Source: Hypoxylon rubiginosum (Eukaryota; Ascomycota; Sordariomycetes; Xylariales; Hypoxylaceae). Taken from it: a DNA stretch of 64,000 nt. A model generated the notes under the pieces. The model had not been told where the DNA came from and did not search any database. It was given only the letters and a program-made list of their open reading frames with translations. Numbering within the stretch: the first letter of the stretch is position 1; every line of letters begins with the position of its first letter. This document shows positions 12,654 through 25,204 of the stretch, piece after piece. The translations under genes and the position numbers were made by a program. Location of the stretch: the NCBI GenBank assembly GCA_902806565.1, contig CADCXA010000025.1, positions 62,001-126,000 of the forward strand, given 5' to 3'.

Positions 12654-14240
12654 GCCAAGCAGCCAAGGTAGCTTTAGAAAGGATCTCGATGTACATAGTA
12701 GGTGACATTTATACACGGATAACATGGAAATTGGATTTCAAGATGAACCCGAAATCCTGCGCTAGAGAGCTGTCAATGCAAACGCCCCTCCCATGCATCC
12801 AGCCATCCAGCCATTTATTCACAACACCGGTCCTCATTACTCCGTAACATGGTAGCAATTACACGTTCATAAAACCACCCTGGGGCACCTAGCATGGCAA
12901 CCTAAGGACTGCCTTACATTAGGGGGACGGGACCTATGTGTATGTACGTAGGGACTAATAAAATAACTAGAACTGCTGGGCCAATCAGGAGTCCCCGGCC
13001 AAGGAAGGGGTATCGCGTGGTCCAAAATTGAAGGGCCATCGCGAGTAATTTCGCGACTTCGTACCGTCGCTATTGCTTTGTAATGCGCGTGTCAAACCTT
13101 GGAAAGGGAGGAAAGTCTTCATACCTGTCTGTCTGGTAGGCATGACTTGGAGAGAGGCAAAAAAAGGTATCGTCGGATATGTGATGTATGTGATGTATGT
13201 GTGCGGATAGCCGGGTAGGATAGCAAGTGTGAATCGTCCAGAGACCAGCTGTTTTTTTCTCTCTCTCCTCATGAGGCGAGTTTGACAACTTTGCCAGCTT
13301 GACACCTTTGACGATATGATCTTCACGACGGGGGAATTAAACAAAGACGCAGCCCGCCGAAACAGCTTTTAGCAGTTTGGTAATTTGGGTAGATTTGCCC
13401 CCTGTTCCGCAAATGTTGCTATTGAACAGCCCAGAATCTACGGTGGGCCACGGATGATCCGGAATGACAAGTGAGAAAAATTAGACGGGGCTCTTCTAGT
13501 GGCTGGTGGGAGAAAAGAACTGACAGAAAAGGACTGACGAAACTGGGAGACTGGGAGACACCTCGGGGGATAGTTGGGTTTTCTCGGAATTTACCGTTTA
13601 TTACAGTCGGGGTATCGGGGGAACGGACTCTCCCTATACTGTAGAATTGCATCTGAATTGTCAGCAACCAGGAATATGATTAGCTCCGTCAGCCTGTGGG
13701 GTTGCTGGATTCGTTGGATGGCCACTTAACAGAGCTGACGGTTTATACGACCGTAACTGTGATGGTGACAAATACGGTAACTAATCAAGGGTACTTCGAT
13801 ACCCCGATACCCCGGGGGTGAACAATTAGGTCCACCTTTCGAAACTCTTACAATTGCACTCGCGCCTCCTAAAATTGGGATTTCTTTCCCACTTCTTCGT
13901 CTCGGTCCCCGTCCCTGTCTCCTTTTAAACCATCGTGCACCTTTCGTCTCTGTCAATTTTTAAAAGGTGCTCTTTTGGTGTTGGAAGCAGTTGTCGTCCG
14001 TCTCACCAAATCACCTAGAATTCTTTTATCTTAATAACTCTCCTTGCGCCTCTTTTATTTAAATCTTAATATCAAATATCACCTCGACTAATTGACCCTC
14101 GAAGCTTGACACAAGCTTTTGAAGCTCTCCCCCTCCCACCGGTTCATCCGTAAGCAATCAGACCAGAAAAAAAAAGACGACCAGAAAACGCAACAGCTTT
14201 CGAGGATTTGGAGCAAAGAAGGATATTAGGAAAGGGCAAG

Positions 14241-14591
14241 GTAAATTCATTTTTCTTCCCAACATTCAGTCAGATTCACACCCATTGTTCGAACAAAAGA
14301 AAGAGTACGGACTTCTCGAGCACCTCTTGTCCATTGGCCCATCCCAATTTCCCATGGTAGGCGACATGCGCTTTCGATGGCCTGTCACCAAGACAAGCTA
14401 CCACATTGCTAGTGGCTGGAAAACCAGTAGCTTTTCTCCTTGGGATACCTTCCTGCGTCACAGCCATTATATGCTCTGTGCTTCTATTCACTACTCTACT
14501 CTACACATACCCTTCCCTCACTTTTCCAACCTACCAATTGAGTAGCTCAGCACCGTTTCATGATTCAAATTAACATTTTTTTCTCCACTAG
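14241..14591 (+). other. Probable 5' UTR intron of LCB2
   Basis: A GTAAAT donor follows a purine-rich leader, and the stretch ends in TTCTCCACTAG about 105 bases before the start codon. A long leader intron is common in highly expressed fungal genes. This is inferred from splice-like motifs only. Confidence 0.4.
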
Positions 14592-14695
14592 ATTCGCAAA
14601 CAATCGACCTACGTTTTTCGGGGCTCAATTTGTGCATCTTGCTCTACCTCTGCTCTGATATATACAAGCACCACCAAATTCCGTCACCTATAGAA

Positions 14696-16693
14696 ATGCC
14701 ACGTCGTATCTCGATTCCTTTCACCAATTCTAGCAGCATGCCGCTCTCTGAGAAGTCCGGCGAAAGAAGGCCGTCGCAGTCCAGAGGAAACCTTCTCAGC
14801 CAGATCTTCTCATCTCCTAAAGCCAATCAGCAAGCATCTGCTCAGCAAGCCCTCATGGCTATGCAAAACGGCTCTAGTCCTCAAATCACCGCTGCGAGCT
14901 TGTCTTTGCCGTCTATTTCGCTATCCACCGCTACTGCCGGTGAACTTAATAACGATGAGCCGCCGACTACCTTATTCGAGCCACTCTCTTCTACCGAAGT
15001 CTCGCGCCAGAAGCGTTTCGATGCCCAGTTCGGCCCTTTGGTCCACCCTAGCCACCGCTACGTGAGCAAGCACCACGGAGAGCCTCTCGAGGCACCCATC
15101 ATCGATGAGCCGCCCTACTACTACGTCCTAACTACCTACATAAGCTATCTCCTACTTCTCGCTCTCGGTCATATCAGAGATTTCTTCGGCAAGAGATTTA
15201 GTAAGAAGCCGGCGTACAAGACGATTCGCGCCGCCAATGGTTATGCTCCTCTCAACGATGACTTCGACAACTTCTACACCAGGCGCCTAAAGATGCGCAT
15301 CGATGACTGCTTCGCAAGGACAAGTACTGGAGTACCCGGCCGTTTCATTAGCCTTATGGATCGTGTCTCGCACGATTTCAATGAGTCGTACGAGTACTTG
15401 GGTACCACTACCGAGACACTGAACATGAGCTCCTACAACTACCTTGGATTCGCACAGTCTGAAGGTCCTTGCGCCAATGCTGTCGAAGAATGTGTCAGAC
15501 GGTACGGGCTTAGCTTCTGCAGTCCCCGCGCGGATTCCGGCACTTCTGATCTCGTCTGCGAGGTCGAGAGGGAAGTGGCAGCATTCGTAGGAAAGCCAGC
15601 CGCCATGGTCTTCTCGATGGGTTTCGTGACAAACGCCAGTTCTTTCCCTGCTCTCGTATCCAAGGGTTGTCTGATCCTTTCTGACGAACTGAACCACGCC
15701 TCAATCCGACTTGGTGCCCGTCTCTCTGGTGCTGTAATTCGCTCCTTCAAGCACAATGACATGATGGACCTGGAGAAGCGACTTCGCGAGGCCATTGCTC
15801 AGGGACAGCCCCGAACTCACCGTCCTTGGAAGAAGATCCTAGTTGCTGTCGAGGGATTGTACTCGATGGAAGGCACCATGTGCGATTTACCCGGCATTCT
15901 GAACCTCAAGGATACCTACAAGTTCGCCCTCTATGTCGACGAGGCCCACAGCATTGGAGCTCTTGGTCCCAGGGGCCGCGGTGTTTGCGACTACTTCGGC
16001 ATTGACCCCAGCAGGGTGGATATCCTGATGGGTACCCTTACGAAATCTTTTGGTGCCAACGGAGGCTATGTAGCGGCTGAGAAGCACATTATCGACAAGC
16101 TAAAGAGCTCGAACGCTGCTACCATGCTTGGCGAATCACCGACTCCTGCTGTCCTAATGCAAATTCTGGCTTCCTTGAAGATCATCAGTGGTGAGCTTGT
16201 TCCCGGTCAAGGTGAGGAGAGGCTCCAGCGCATCGCTTTCAACTCGCGCTATCTCCGCCTCGGACTTAAGCGTCTCGGAATGATTGTCTACGGCCACGAC
16301 GACTCCCCTATTATCCCTATTGCGCTCTACAACCCTGCCAAGATCTCCGCCTTCAGTCACGAAATGCTTAAGCGCAAGATCTCGGTGGTGGTTGTAGGGT
16401 ATCCTGCTACTCCTTTAATCAGTTCTCGCGCCCGATTCTGCGTCTCAGCTGCCCACAACAAGGACGATATGGACCGCCTTCTCGCTGCTTGCGACGAAAT
16501 TGGCGATATCCTACAACTCAAGTTCTCTACGGGCATTGCAGGAGGTCTCAAGCCTGCACCTGAGGCGGCGACTCTGGAAGACGAGAAGGCACGCGTCAAA
16601 ATTCACGGAAATGAAATAATGGAACCGCCACGATGGACACTCGAAGAGGTTATTGTACACGGCGCGGAAGATGCTAAGCAACGGCTACGGTAG
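14696..16693 (+). CDS. lcb2: Serine palmitoyltransferase subunit 2
   Basis: The catalytic subunit of serine palmitoyltransferase, which condenses serine with palmitoyl-CoA in the first step of sphingolipid synthesis at the ER membrane, as a heterodimer with Lcb1. It is a PLP enzyme of the alpha-oxoamine synthase family. It is a single uninterrupted reading frame of 665 residues from MPRRISIPF. A Ser-rich N-terminal extension precedes a membrane segment at about residues 141-160. Catalytic landmarks are SSYNYLGF, the ELNHASIRLGARLSG region, VEGLYSMEG, YVDEAHSIGALGPRG, and the Schiff-base lysine in GTLTKSFGANGG (Lys450). The start at 14696 was chosen over a longer open stretch upstream because that stretch has no ATG. 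The low intron count and a probable leader intron suggest strong constitutive expression. Confidence 0.96.
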   Translation: MPRRISIPFTNSSSMPLSEKSGERRPSQSRGNLLSQIFSSPKANQQASAQQALMAMQNGSSPQITAASLSLPSISLSTATAGELNNDEPPTTLFEPLSSTEVSRQKRFDAQFGPLVHPSHRYVSKHHGEPLEAPIIDEPPYYYVLTTYISYLLLLALGHIRDFFGKRFSKKPAYKTIRAANGYAPLNDDFDNFYTRRLKMRIDDCFARTSTGVPGRFISLMDRVSHDFNESYEYLGTTTETLNMSSYNYLGFAQSEGPCANAVEECVRRYGLSFCSPRADSGTSDLVCEVEREVAAFVGKPAAMVFSMGFVTNASSFPALVSKGCLILSDELNHASIRLGARLSGAVIRSFKHNDMMDLEKRLREAIAQGQPRTHRPWKKILVAVEGLYSMEGTMCDLPGILNLKDTYKFALYVDEAHSIGALGPRGRGVCDYFGIDPSRVDILMGTLTKSFGANGGYVAAEKHIIDKLKSSNAATMLGESPTPAVLMQILASLKIISGELVPGQGEERLQRIAFNSRYLRLGLKRLGMIVYGHDDSPIIPIALYNPAKISAFSHEMLKRKISVVVVGYPATPLISSRARFCVSAAHNKDDMDRLLAACDEIGDILQLKFSTGIAGGLKPAPEAATLEDEKARVKIHGNEIMEPPRWTLEEVIVHGAEDAKQRLR

Positions 16694-19088
16694 ATGGATT
16701 TAATAACCCGCTTATGGCGGATGTGAATAGATAGCATCACGGCGTTTTTTTGTAACGGCATGGGGAATACCTACATCTGTCAAACTAGGGCGCCTCGGAG
16801 TTGTGGTAATAGACGGCCGTTGGCCGGTAATGGCTGGAGAATCTAAGGGGGGGAAAGGGGGATTGGCCCGCACTCGCTTCGATGTTACACCTGGTTCACT
16901 TCTTCACACCGGCTGGTATGTCAGACAGGCGAGCGAGGCGTAACAACTCCTATTTGCCACAAGGATTGGAAGTCAAAGATACCCTGACGCTGTACTTAAT
17001 GGTATTGCCGCCCTCGTCGGTTGGCCTTGGGCCGGCAACGGCCTTCAGCCTGTCCTTCACGGATTTGGCTTTAATCATGTTCGATAGGAATATAAAGTCA
17101 TTCGCTACCATATATCTCAGAGTTAAATTGTGACGGTGTATGAAAGTTATCTGCATGTAAAATAGTATTTAGCTGATCATAAAACACAGTCTTTGATGGA
17201 CTAAGCCAACCGTTTAGACTAGATTGGTTGTGATCAGATAGAAAAATCATGGATGTTATGAATCATGGAGCCCCTTAAACGGATTGTCTCAAGGTGTATA
17301 ATACGAGGTGGGATTTGTAGATTTGCCATAGCTTGCGGCACCTTGACTGCTTTTGAAGCAGTTTGACCAATCTCGACTATTGGATTTAGGTGACGGAAGA
17401 CTTTCGTCACCTGAAACTCCATCGGAGCTGATAAGGTCAAAGCGAGAGGTCATAGGAGTTTGAGGGTGGTTAGTATGGCTGGACAATGGTTTTATACCTC
17501 GGGTTGATGGGTTTCAGAGATTGGAATAAACTCTAAGGGCGTCGAAGAGTAGAAAAGCAGATAGAATTCGACGTCTTTTACATGAGTTGAGATTCGATCC
17601 TGTCGTACGAAGCTAATATGCTCCGTCTAGTTTCTCCTACCACAAACCGTAGCAAGTACCTTGGCCTTGGGACAAAACACGTAAATTCGTAAGTAGAGCA
17701 ATGATGACAGACTAAGATGTCAAATATGCATCCCATATCGAGTAGAGTAGGACGATCACTTCTTGATGACCTGAAGTATTCAAGATGATAGATCAATAAA
17801 AGGTGCGTGCCGCTACGTCGGTAGAAGCGAATGTAACGCCAGGCTTACTTTAAATACATGGGATTAAACAATTTCCAGTGAGTATTCCGAGGGACTCTCC
17901 CTTTTCTAAGGACAATCAAGAAGATACCTATTTGCACAATCCCGGCAAAAAGGATATAAGGAGCCTTCGTTCTAATGCCATTGAGGTATACGATAGCAGA
18001 CTATTTAATCAGAGGTTTGACTGACTTATATAGCTTTAGCTTACATAATAAATGATCAACGGAGAGAGACGAGGAGGACGAGGAAAGAAACAAGGGACCC
18101 CTTTCTTGCCGTGCAGGGACTAGTACGTAACGGGTTAAACGGTGGCCTGTTGGGCGTTTTCCCGCTTGGAAAAGAAGCGCCAAGCAGCGGCTACAATCAA
18201 ATCTGAAAGTACCACAAGTACCCAGCTAGGCCTGCTCAGGTACATGACCCGAACATTAGAAACGCCCGGCAGTTCGTGTACAGATGGCACGGGGGCTGTG
18301 TATCCCCTTTTTATGCCGTGCATTATTAGGACGTACCTCTGACCAATAACCAATCAAGGACCAATAGGGCCACGGCAAGGACCAATAGAGGCCATGGCAA
18401 GGACCAATAGAGCCATGGCAAGGAACAGACACTGAGAGCGCGCCCCTCTTCCCCCCCCTAAAGCCCTGAAGCAAAAGCTGCCATCCCACTGGACGTGAAC
18501 GGAAGCAAAGCGCTGGGCTGGGCTGTGGGCTCTGTCTTTTTGCAACCTCCAAGTCATTTTCCATCCTATCCCCTTCGCTGGTGAGCGGTTGCATGACAAG
18601 CGACTCCAACTTCTTTTGCTCAAACCCGAAACTCCAATCCCTCATCCCATTCCCTGAAGACGTTTCTTCTCGTACAAATTGTTGGTCACTTATTTCTCCT
18701 TGTCTACCTGCGTCGATCACCTCGACAATCATCGTTCCCGACTGCATTAGGCTTACCTAGGTACTTTTCCGGGGGTATCCTAGGAAAAGAGTTACTGAAG
18801 AGAGGAGCTTCTTATCGATCACGCCGCTTGCTCGCCCCCATTTCCCATCCCCCATCCCCGTCCCTGTTCCCGTTTCCCGCTTCCGTCCCTCGGCCTGTCT
18901 CCTTGGAAACGAACGGTTCTGTCGTCTAGAGAAAGGGAAGAAGCACTGGGGAAAAAAAGAGAAAGAAGCCAAAGAGAAGGAGAAGAAGAAAAAGAAAAAG
19001 AAAAAGGGAGGAGGGCACCGAAACGAGACGAAATAACTAAAATTACGCCACCGGTCTCAAATCGAACTCGCCTCAGGCTCAGCTAACC
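16694..19088. other. Intergenic upstream of STE50
   Basis: There is no supportable gene. The 3' UTR of LCB2 is at the left. The right half holds the CCAAT array (18343-18408), a pyrimidine tract (about 18835-18900) and a pure AG tract (about 18951-19013) just before the STE50 start, a typical fungal promoter/leader composition. Confidence 0.6.
18343..18408 (+). promoter_or_regulatory. Array of five CCAAT boxes upstream of STE50
   Basis: CCAAT occurs at 18343, 18350, 18361, 18382 and 18404. The last three lie in near-copies of an AAGGACCAATAG unit spaced 21 and 22 bases apart, about two helical turns. In fungi CCAAT is bound by the Hap/CBC heterotrimer. The array is about 0.7 kb upstream of the STE50 start codon; function is inferred from density and phasing. 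Confidence 0.45.
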
Positions 19089-20684
19089 ATGAACTTCGAT
19101 TCGGGTACCGCGTATGCGGAATCCGACGCCGATGACGAGTACGAGAGGAGTGTTCATACCGGCTCGCCAGTGCTCGCCACCGATTCTGAGATATCCCCTA
19201 CCGACTCCGAGGGTCGCTCCTCGACAGAGCACACTCCCACCACCTACGGCCACCGCAGCAGCGCCGATAGGTTGCCCGAGACCATAATATCCGAATGGGA
19301 TGCCGAGGAGTGTGCCGACTTCATCGCCACGATAGGCCTTCAACAGTACTCGGATCGATTTATTGGTGTGTTTGTGATTCGCAACTGATCGCCGTCGTGA
19401 TTATCCTTCTAACCCTGAATCCCTCCAATCCTAGAAAACGAGATCGTCGGTGAGGCTCTAGTGGCTCTCCTGCACGATGACCTCAAGGCCATGGGAGTCA
19501 CTAGCGTCGGCCATCGACTGACAATACTTAAGAGTGTCTACGATGTGAAGAAGGCACAGGACATCCCTATAGAAAGCGACCATTATGTACCACTGTGTAT
19601 GTCTCTGCCAACATAAAACGTGTATTTTTCTTCTTCATGTTCCTGCCAGTTAACCCGCGCCAACTTGCCTGCAGCCGCCGACGCCGAAGCCCAATACGCG
19701 ACGGCAACCCTAAAAGACATCAAGCATCTGGTCGAGCAGCTCCGCCTCCGAGACGAAAGAATGAGCTTCCTAGAACAGGATCTACGGCGGATAACCGAAG
19801 ATTTTAGACGATTGCGGGAAGACATGCTACCAGCTCTACGTCTTGCCAAAGACGCGCAACAGCCTCTGCCACATCTGTTAAACAACCAAGCGGTCTACAG
19901 CTACGAATCCTCGACCGTGTCCCCTCCGGCCCCGACCCCTTCGTCCAACCCATCCTCCGACGGCCTCAAGCGACAGTACTCTACCAAGAAATTTGTCCTT
20001 GGTACGAATCCCAAGAGCACATCCCCAACTCACCTTCAGACTACTCATGAACGGCCCTCGGTAGAACAAACCTTGGACCCTGCGAACGCTGCTGAGAGAG
20101 CCGTCCTATCGTCGTCGCATCTGGCTGCCATGAACGGTTCCGGCCAGGCCACGTCGCCCGGCTACTCTCCCAACATACCGTCACCCACCTCGCCTCCCAC
20201 TTTGGGCAGCGCCACACTTGCCTCCCGATCCTACCGCTCCGACGACCGACAGACGCCGTCCAGCCGCGCGACATTCTCGGAGAGCGAGCATGCCTATTCG
20301 AAGCCTGCTGTACCGCGGAGGGGCCAGACTCCTGTCCCCGAAACGCCTTCGGCCGCCTCGGTGGAGATCTTCAAGTCATTCCGGGTCAGTATGGACGACC
20401 CTTGCTACAAAGTTCTCCCCGCTGCTCTGAAAAAATATCAGATCAACGCTCCGTGGGATCAATACGCTCTCTACATCGTGTACGGTGACCAAGAGCGCTG
20501 TTTAGGCCTGCATGAAAAGCCGTTGATCCTTTTCAAGCAGTTGGACAAGGAGGGCAAGAAGCCTATGTTCATGCTGCGAAAAACCAATCCTGCGCCAGCG
20601 GATGTCGAAATGCCGGGCAGCGCAGGTCTGAACACGGGGAATCCAAGGGGGGCTGGCTACGATCCGCCCGGAGGCATCATATGA
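19089..20684 (+). CDS. ste50: Ste50-type MAPK cascade adaptor (SAM + RA domains)
   Basis: A cytoplasmic adaptor that tethers the MAPKKK Ste11 to Ras/Cdc42-type GTPases and to upstream sensors, serving pheromone, invasive-growth and osmostress pathways. Three exons join in frame: 19089-19365, 19435-19596 and 19675-20684, giving 482 residues. After an acidic, Ser/Thr-rich start, a SAM domain covers about residues 67-135 (WDAEECADFIATIGLQQYSD through GHRLTILKSVYDVK), interrupted by intron 1. A coiled coil lies at about 156-206 (LRLRDERMSFLEQDLRRI). A long Ser/Pro-rich linker, probably phosphorylated by MAPKs, leads to the Ras-association domain at about 375-449 (FKSFRVSMDDPCYKVLP, YALYIVYGDQERCL). 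The order and length match the fungal Ste50 family. The gene is convergent with the MFS permease. Confidence 0.94.
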
Positions 20685-21379
20685 TTTTCACCACCATATC
20701 TGATGATGGGACCCCAATGTACGAAGGCCATGTTTTCCAACAGAGATTTAGTAGCGAAACGAATGTGGGCTATGGTATGGCTAGGTATTTACACCAGCAC
20801 GCATGTCGGAGCGAGATATCACTGCATAGCGTTCGCTTATTGCTATTTACTTGAACGCTTACGTATCAGACCGACCGCTTTCCATACGGTCGCTCGCGAG
20901 GCGAGTGACGATTGATTCTCCCGAACAGCGTATGTCAGTCAATATCGATCGATTTTAGACGAAACGCCTAGAAGGAAGCGCGAAACGCGATGGCATCTGT
21001 CTGTTACGGATGGAGTTTAGCTACTAAGATAGATGTTTGGACCATCACGATGGAAGAATACTTTCTAGCTCTATTCTAAACATGTTATTATCTACCATGT
21101 GATGCTATGTTCGTTCTCCCGTGGAGGCCTCTTGTATATTTTCGTGGTGATTCTACTATACCATGCACACTACCTATGATCTAACTTGGACAACCATTAT
21201 TAACTAACAACATGAACAGGTTGGAATCCTTCGATACTTTTATTCCTCACCTTCCTACATTCTGGGTAATTCGTGTCTGGAGTTATTAATGGCAGATCGT
21301 GGCTGGAAAAGGGGATTCGCGTTAACCTCCCCTGGTAGTTTCAGAATCGATCTTATCACGACTTTTCGTTCGTGTAGAA
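20685..21379. other. Tail-to-tail intergenic region
   Basis: This holds the 3' UTRs of STE50 and the convergent permease. I see no gene or repeat. Confidence 0.6.
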
Positions 21380-23301
21380 TCAGATGGTATACCTAAACCA
21401 CGAAACGCCGTCGGCGAGGTCTCGTTCCAGAATTTCCTGCTCTAGAGGCAACACGTCGTTCACCGTCTCTCTTGCTAGGGCATCGCGTCGAATGTTTTCC
21501 CGACGATACCACGTCGTCATGAATAGCGTCAACATAAAGGCCATACTGCGTCAATGTGCTCTTACATTAGAAACCAATGGTATACGAGGAAAGGGGTGAG
21601 AGAGCGAGGGGTCAGATAGACCTACCCGATAAATCCGATCAGGATACTATGGCCGACAATGTAACGGGGCGCGTCACGGCTCAGATAGACGTAGGAAGCG
21701 ATGACGCCGCCGCAGTTACCGCCCATGACTTGCATAGCGATCCCCGTCGCGCGCTTCAGGCTACCACCAATGTTATTTCCGTTCCAAGCTAGGCCAAGCG
21801 GGATTTGAGGGTAGATTCCTGTTTCCGTCTCATCAGATCTTTGCTTCCAAGACTTAAAGGAATTATTGACTAGGTATACTCACCAACGGCAGCAAAGACC
21901 GTCCCAGTATACTGTATAGCCGTGTTCTCGCTTGCTGTTAGAAGAGCAACCCCCAAGATGGCCACGAGCTGGAAACCTAACAGGAAAACGCCGCGCTGAC
22001 CACAGCGATCAGCCAACCAGCTTCCTCCTATCGTGAATACGCAGGCAAAGACATAAGGCGGCACGCTCATGAGCTGGGCGTTGTTGGCCGAGTAACCCAT
22101 ATTCTTGATGATGGTAGGCAAGAACAACGAGAACGAATAGACGGGACAGAAACCGGCCATGCAGATCAGCATATGGATATAGATCTTCCAATCCGCAAAG
22201 GCTTGCCAGACGTATTTCATGTCAAACTCGTTGGATAGGAGGCCCGAGTCCGCTGACAGGCGGCGCTCTACTGCAGCGTGCTCGGCGGAGGACAAGAAGC
22301 GAGCACTGGTGTAAGTACGTTGGTCAGTCTTGCATCGTATAACAATGTTCATTATTTCGGTAGACGGTTGCGTGATATCTTCACCTTACCTCTCTGGATA
22401 ATCATGGATCGCCCAATACGCCACGAGCGACACCACAATGCTCGCAAGACCTTCCACGATAAAAATCCACGACCAAGCGGACAGGCCGCCGACACCGCTC
22501 ATCTCCGCGATGGCCCTCGCCAGGAGTCCCCCGAATCCGCCCGCCAGCGTCGCAGAGGAGAATATGATGGCCATGCGAAGACCGCACTCGTTCCGACGAT
22601 ACCATTGGGTGATATAAAAGTTAATTCCCGGGAAGAAACCGCCCTCGAAGGCGCCGAGGAGAGCTCTGGTTGCCATTAGGCCCTGGTAATTCTTGACGAA
22701 GCCCTGGCCGATTATGCACGCGGACCAGGCGAACATTATGAAGGAAAGCCATGTGGACGGGCGTATACGCTTTAGTAAAACGTGGGTTAGCATATATATA
22801 TGTCAACTCTCAACACACCACGTTGTGAGCTCAAGAACAAGCTTGCTATGGTCCATATACTGACCTTCATCATTATATTACTAGGGATCTCCGCTGCGAT
22901 ATAAAAAGGGAACAGGACGGCAAGGCAGTCGTTATACTGCAACCCAACGAGGTGGAGATCCTGTTCGAGATTGTCCAGACGGGCATTCCCGATATTGGCA
23001 CGGTCGAGGAAGCAGAGTCTAGCGGAATTCTTATAAGCTTTCCTCCATCATGGTACCTTGAGGTATTTTGAAGGAGATCGCCAACTAACAGGCAGATGGT
23101 GCACATGATGGGAAGGATATGGCAGTCGATTTTCCGCAAGAGCCGCTTCGTCGCCTTCGCGTCGAGCTCCTGGGACTCGAGGGTGGTTCCAGATGCAGAC
23201 CTCGACGATACGTCCGCTTCAGTATCAGACCATAGAACCTTCTGCGTAGCTACCGGGGCCTGCTTGATCTGCTCCATTATGTTAATTCTTCCAGTGTGCA
23301 T
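21380..23301 (-). CDS. MFS transporter, anion:cation symporter (Dal5/Tna1-like) family
   Basis: A 12-helix plasma-membrane permease of the MFS ACS family, whose fungal members carry allantoate, nicotinate, biotin, pantothenate and related organic anions; the substrate cannot be read from the sequence. Six exons join in frame: 23301-23090, 23018-22865, 22769-22390, 22305-21884, 21818-21626 and 21545-21380, about 508 residues (500 if the in-frame ATG at 23277 is used). Signatures are CFLDRANIGNARL in TM1-loop 1, the LGxxEGGFFPG motif in TM4 (GAFEGGFFPGINFYIT), WYRRNE after TM4, and a second-half loop GSWLADRCGQRG. Some splice donors are non-canonical within GT rules (GTTAGT, GTCAGT), but frames close perfectly at all five introns. 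Confidence 0.9.
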
Positions 23302-25204
23302 TAATCGACGAGCCGGCTAGAGAAGCAGATTCACGTTTAGAATCACCGAGCGGGAGAGAAGTCCTGGGATCGAAAGAACGTAAATAGTGTACGGCCAAAA
23401 GAAGAGAGATCGTGATGACCCCGCGCGCCCATTTGTATCACCACTCTTTGCGGCTCATCAAGGTGTATTTATTCTTCCCACCATCTCAGGGATACGTGGA
23501 CATCGCACCTCATAGCTTAGGCTAGACCCTGTAGATCATGCACGACCTCTGCAGGGTTCGAGACGAGACGAATGACATGTAGCAGATAGACCATAAACCT
23601 TGGAAGACTAGCAGGTCTGCCCATATGCGGTGCTATCTCGCCGAGTTCGTCGTGCTACTTCAAACTCACGATTTCACATGGCAGTAATCTGCACATACAG
23701 CATATATCATGATGCTAAGGCACTGTCTGTTACAAGTGATGGTAGTACATCATTCAGGTGCTATTGCATGTATGCAAGACTTGAAGGCGTAGCACTACAT
23801 TGTGAACAGACCAATGGGTGATGACGAGCAGCTGTCGAGATCGCACAGCATTGTTTACTCTATATTCGTCTACTTTGTTGATTTGGGAAGTGATATCAAG
23901 ATTTATCTGGACGGGCTCCATCTGGCTGTATCTGGATGGGAGCCTATTCCTAACACCCTTGCGGTCTGCCTCCTTATTAGGTCCCTTGATGGCTTTGCAA
24001 ACCCGCAGTCCCGCACGAGGGATGGAGCTGTTGGGCAACGTCAACAACCTTGATGGTTCTCTTGGCTTCACCCGCTGCAATATTCAAGTGGCGAATGTGG
24101 TTAACTAGCGGTATATAACTATGATCTTGTTAAGTGTACCTTGACTCGGGTCGACTATCTTACTTCCTTCGACCTTGGTTATAATCTATCTTTGATATCC
24201 GGAACCTGGAGATGAGAAAAGGGGTAATTGTATAAGTAAACCTCTGCATGTACAGTATTCGCTCCTATGAAAGGAAAGTTACATTAATCCTTGATTGAGA
24301 CTCCTAGACTGTACCTTTATGAGTCAATTTTGGCTTACTTGCGGGTGAAATATCCAAAGCAGCAACGGCCAGGCCTGAAAACAGCTTCGGAACGATCTTG
24401 ATAGTATAGTTATTTGGCACGGGAAATCAATCTCGGCACGGGCCGAGGTAGGGATATATATGTATATAGCTCAGTTTTGAGAACATGTCGTTTACCGAGT
24501 ATGGAGACATTTAGTTGTTCGGTAGCGGTAGCGGTCTTGCGTTGGTGATGGAGTGGCAGCCCCTATCTGGGTCAGCATGCCGGTCCCATCTTCTAGGCCA
24601 AAGCACCAATAGCAGCTTCATACCTATAAATGGAGGTGACTCGATGTTGAATTTCATGATAGCTAGTGCTCTAGTGTCGTGGATAGGTAAAACTATCATT
24701 GCTCGGCGAATGGCATGATAATAGGGGGCGTTCAGCCAATTACTTATTTACCATCACAAGTTTTACTATGTATCTGGGTGACTAATAGTCGTCCTTGTGC
24801 GCTCTTGAGCTGCTATTATTTTATGCGCCTATATAAGTGATCTTGGAGTTGAACACCTACAGGAATGTCATGATTTGAATATTTAATAGGAATTTAATCT
24901 TAGCAAATGCGTGTGGTGAAGTTTTGTTGATCTGTTGATTCTGTTGATGTGTACCTCTGTACCTAATATTTCACAATATTAATTACATAATATTGATTTA
25001 CCGCTGTGAATTGTGAATTTTTGTTGGTGGGGGCTGATTTGCCTAGGACCCACAAATCTTAAATTAGCACAAAATTCAAGCTTTTGTGCACGGTCCATCC
25101 CCCACTTTCTTCCACCCTTTTCCACACATCGCAACAAGGTTAATCCGGCCGACCTCGAGGATTTACCCGAAGATATTCCGAAGCTAGCAAGGATTATCCC
25201 CAAG
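23302..25204. other. Divergent intergenic region, permease / Taf14
   Basis: No recognisable gene. The part from about 24.7 to 25.0 kb is AT-richer with runs such as AATATT repeats. Just upstream of 25205 an open stretch reads in frame with the Taf14-like start, but it lacks an upstream ATG near the family start and is treated as leader. Confidence 0.55.

Larger units (their letters stand above)
11128..14695. other. Divergent intergenic region between AACS and LCB2
   Basis: There is no supportable protein gene in this region. It contains the 8-nt satellite at 11973-12080, the MITE-like element at 12408-12653, and, from about 13.85 kb, pyrimidine-rich sequence typical of a fungal promoter and 5' UTR leading to the sphingolipid gene. 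Short frames over the satellite code for a repetitive AIQPYSHT phrase and are artefacts of the repeat. Confidence 0.6.

Noticed and set aside
18256..18747. 163-codon minus-strand frame upstream of STE50
   Set aside because: Its repeats come from the CCAAT units; no family resemblance, and the interval looks like promoter.
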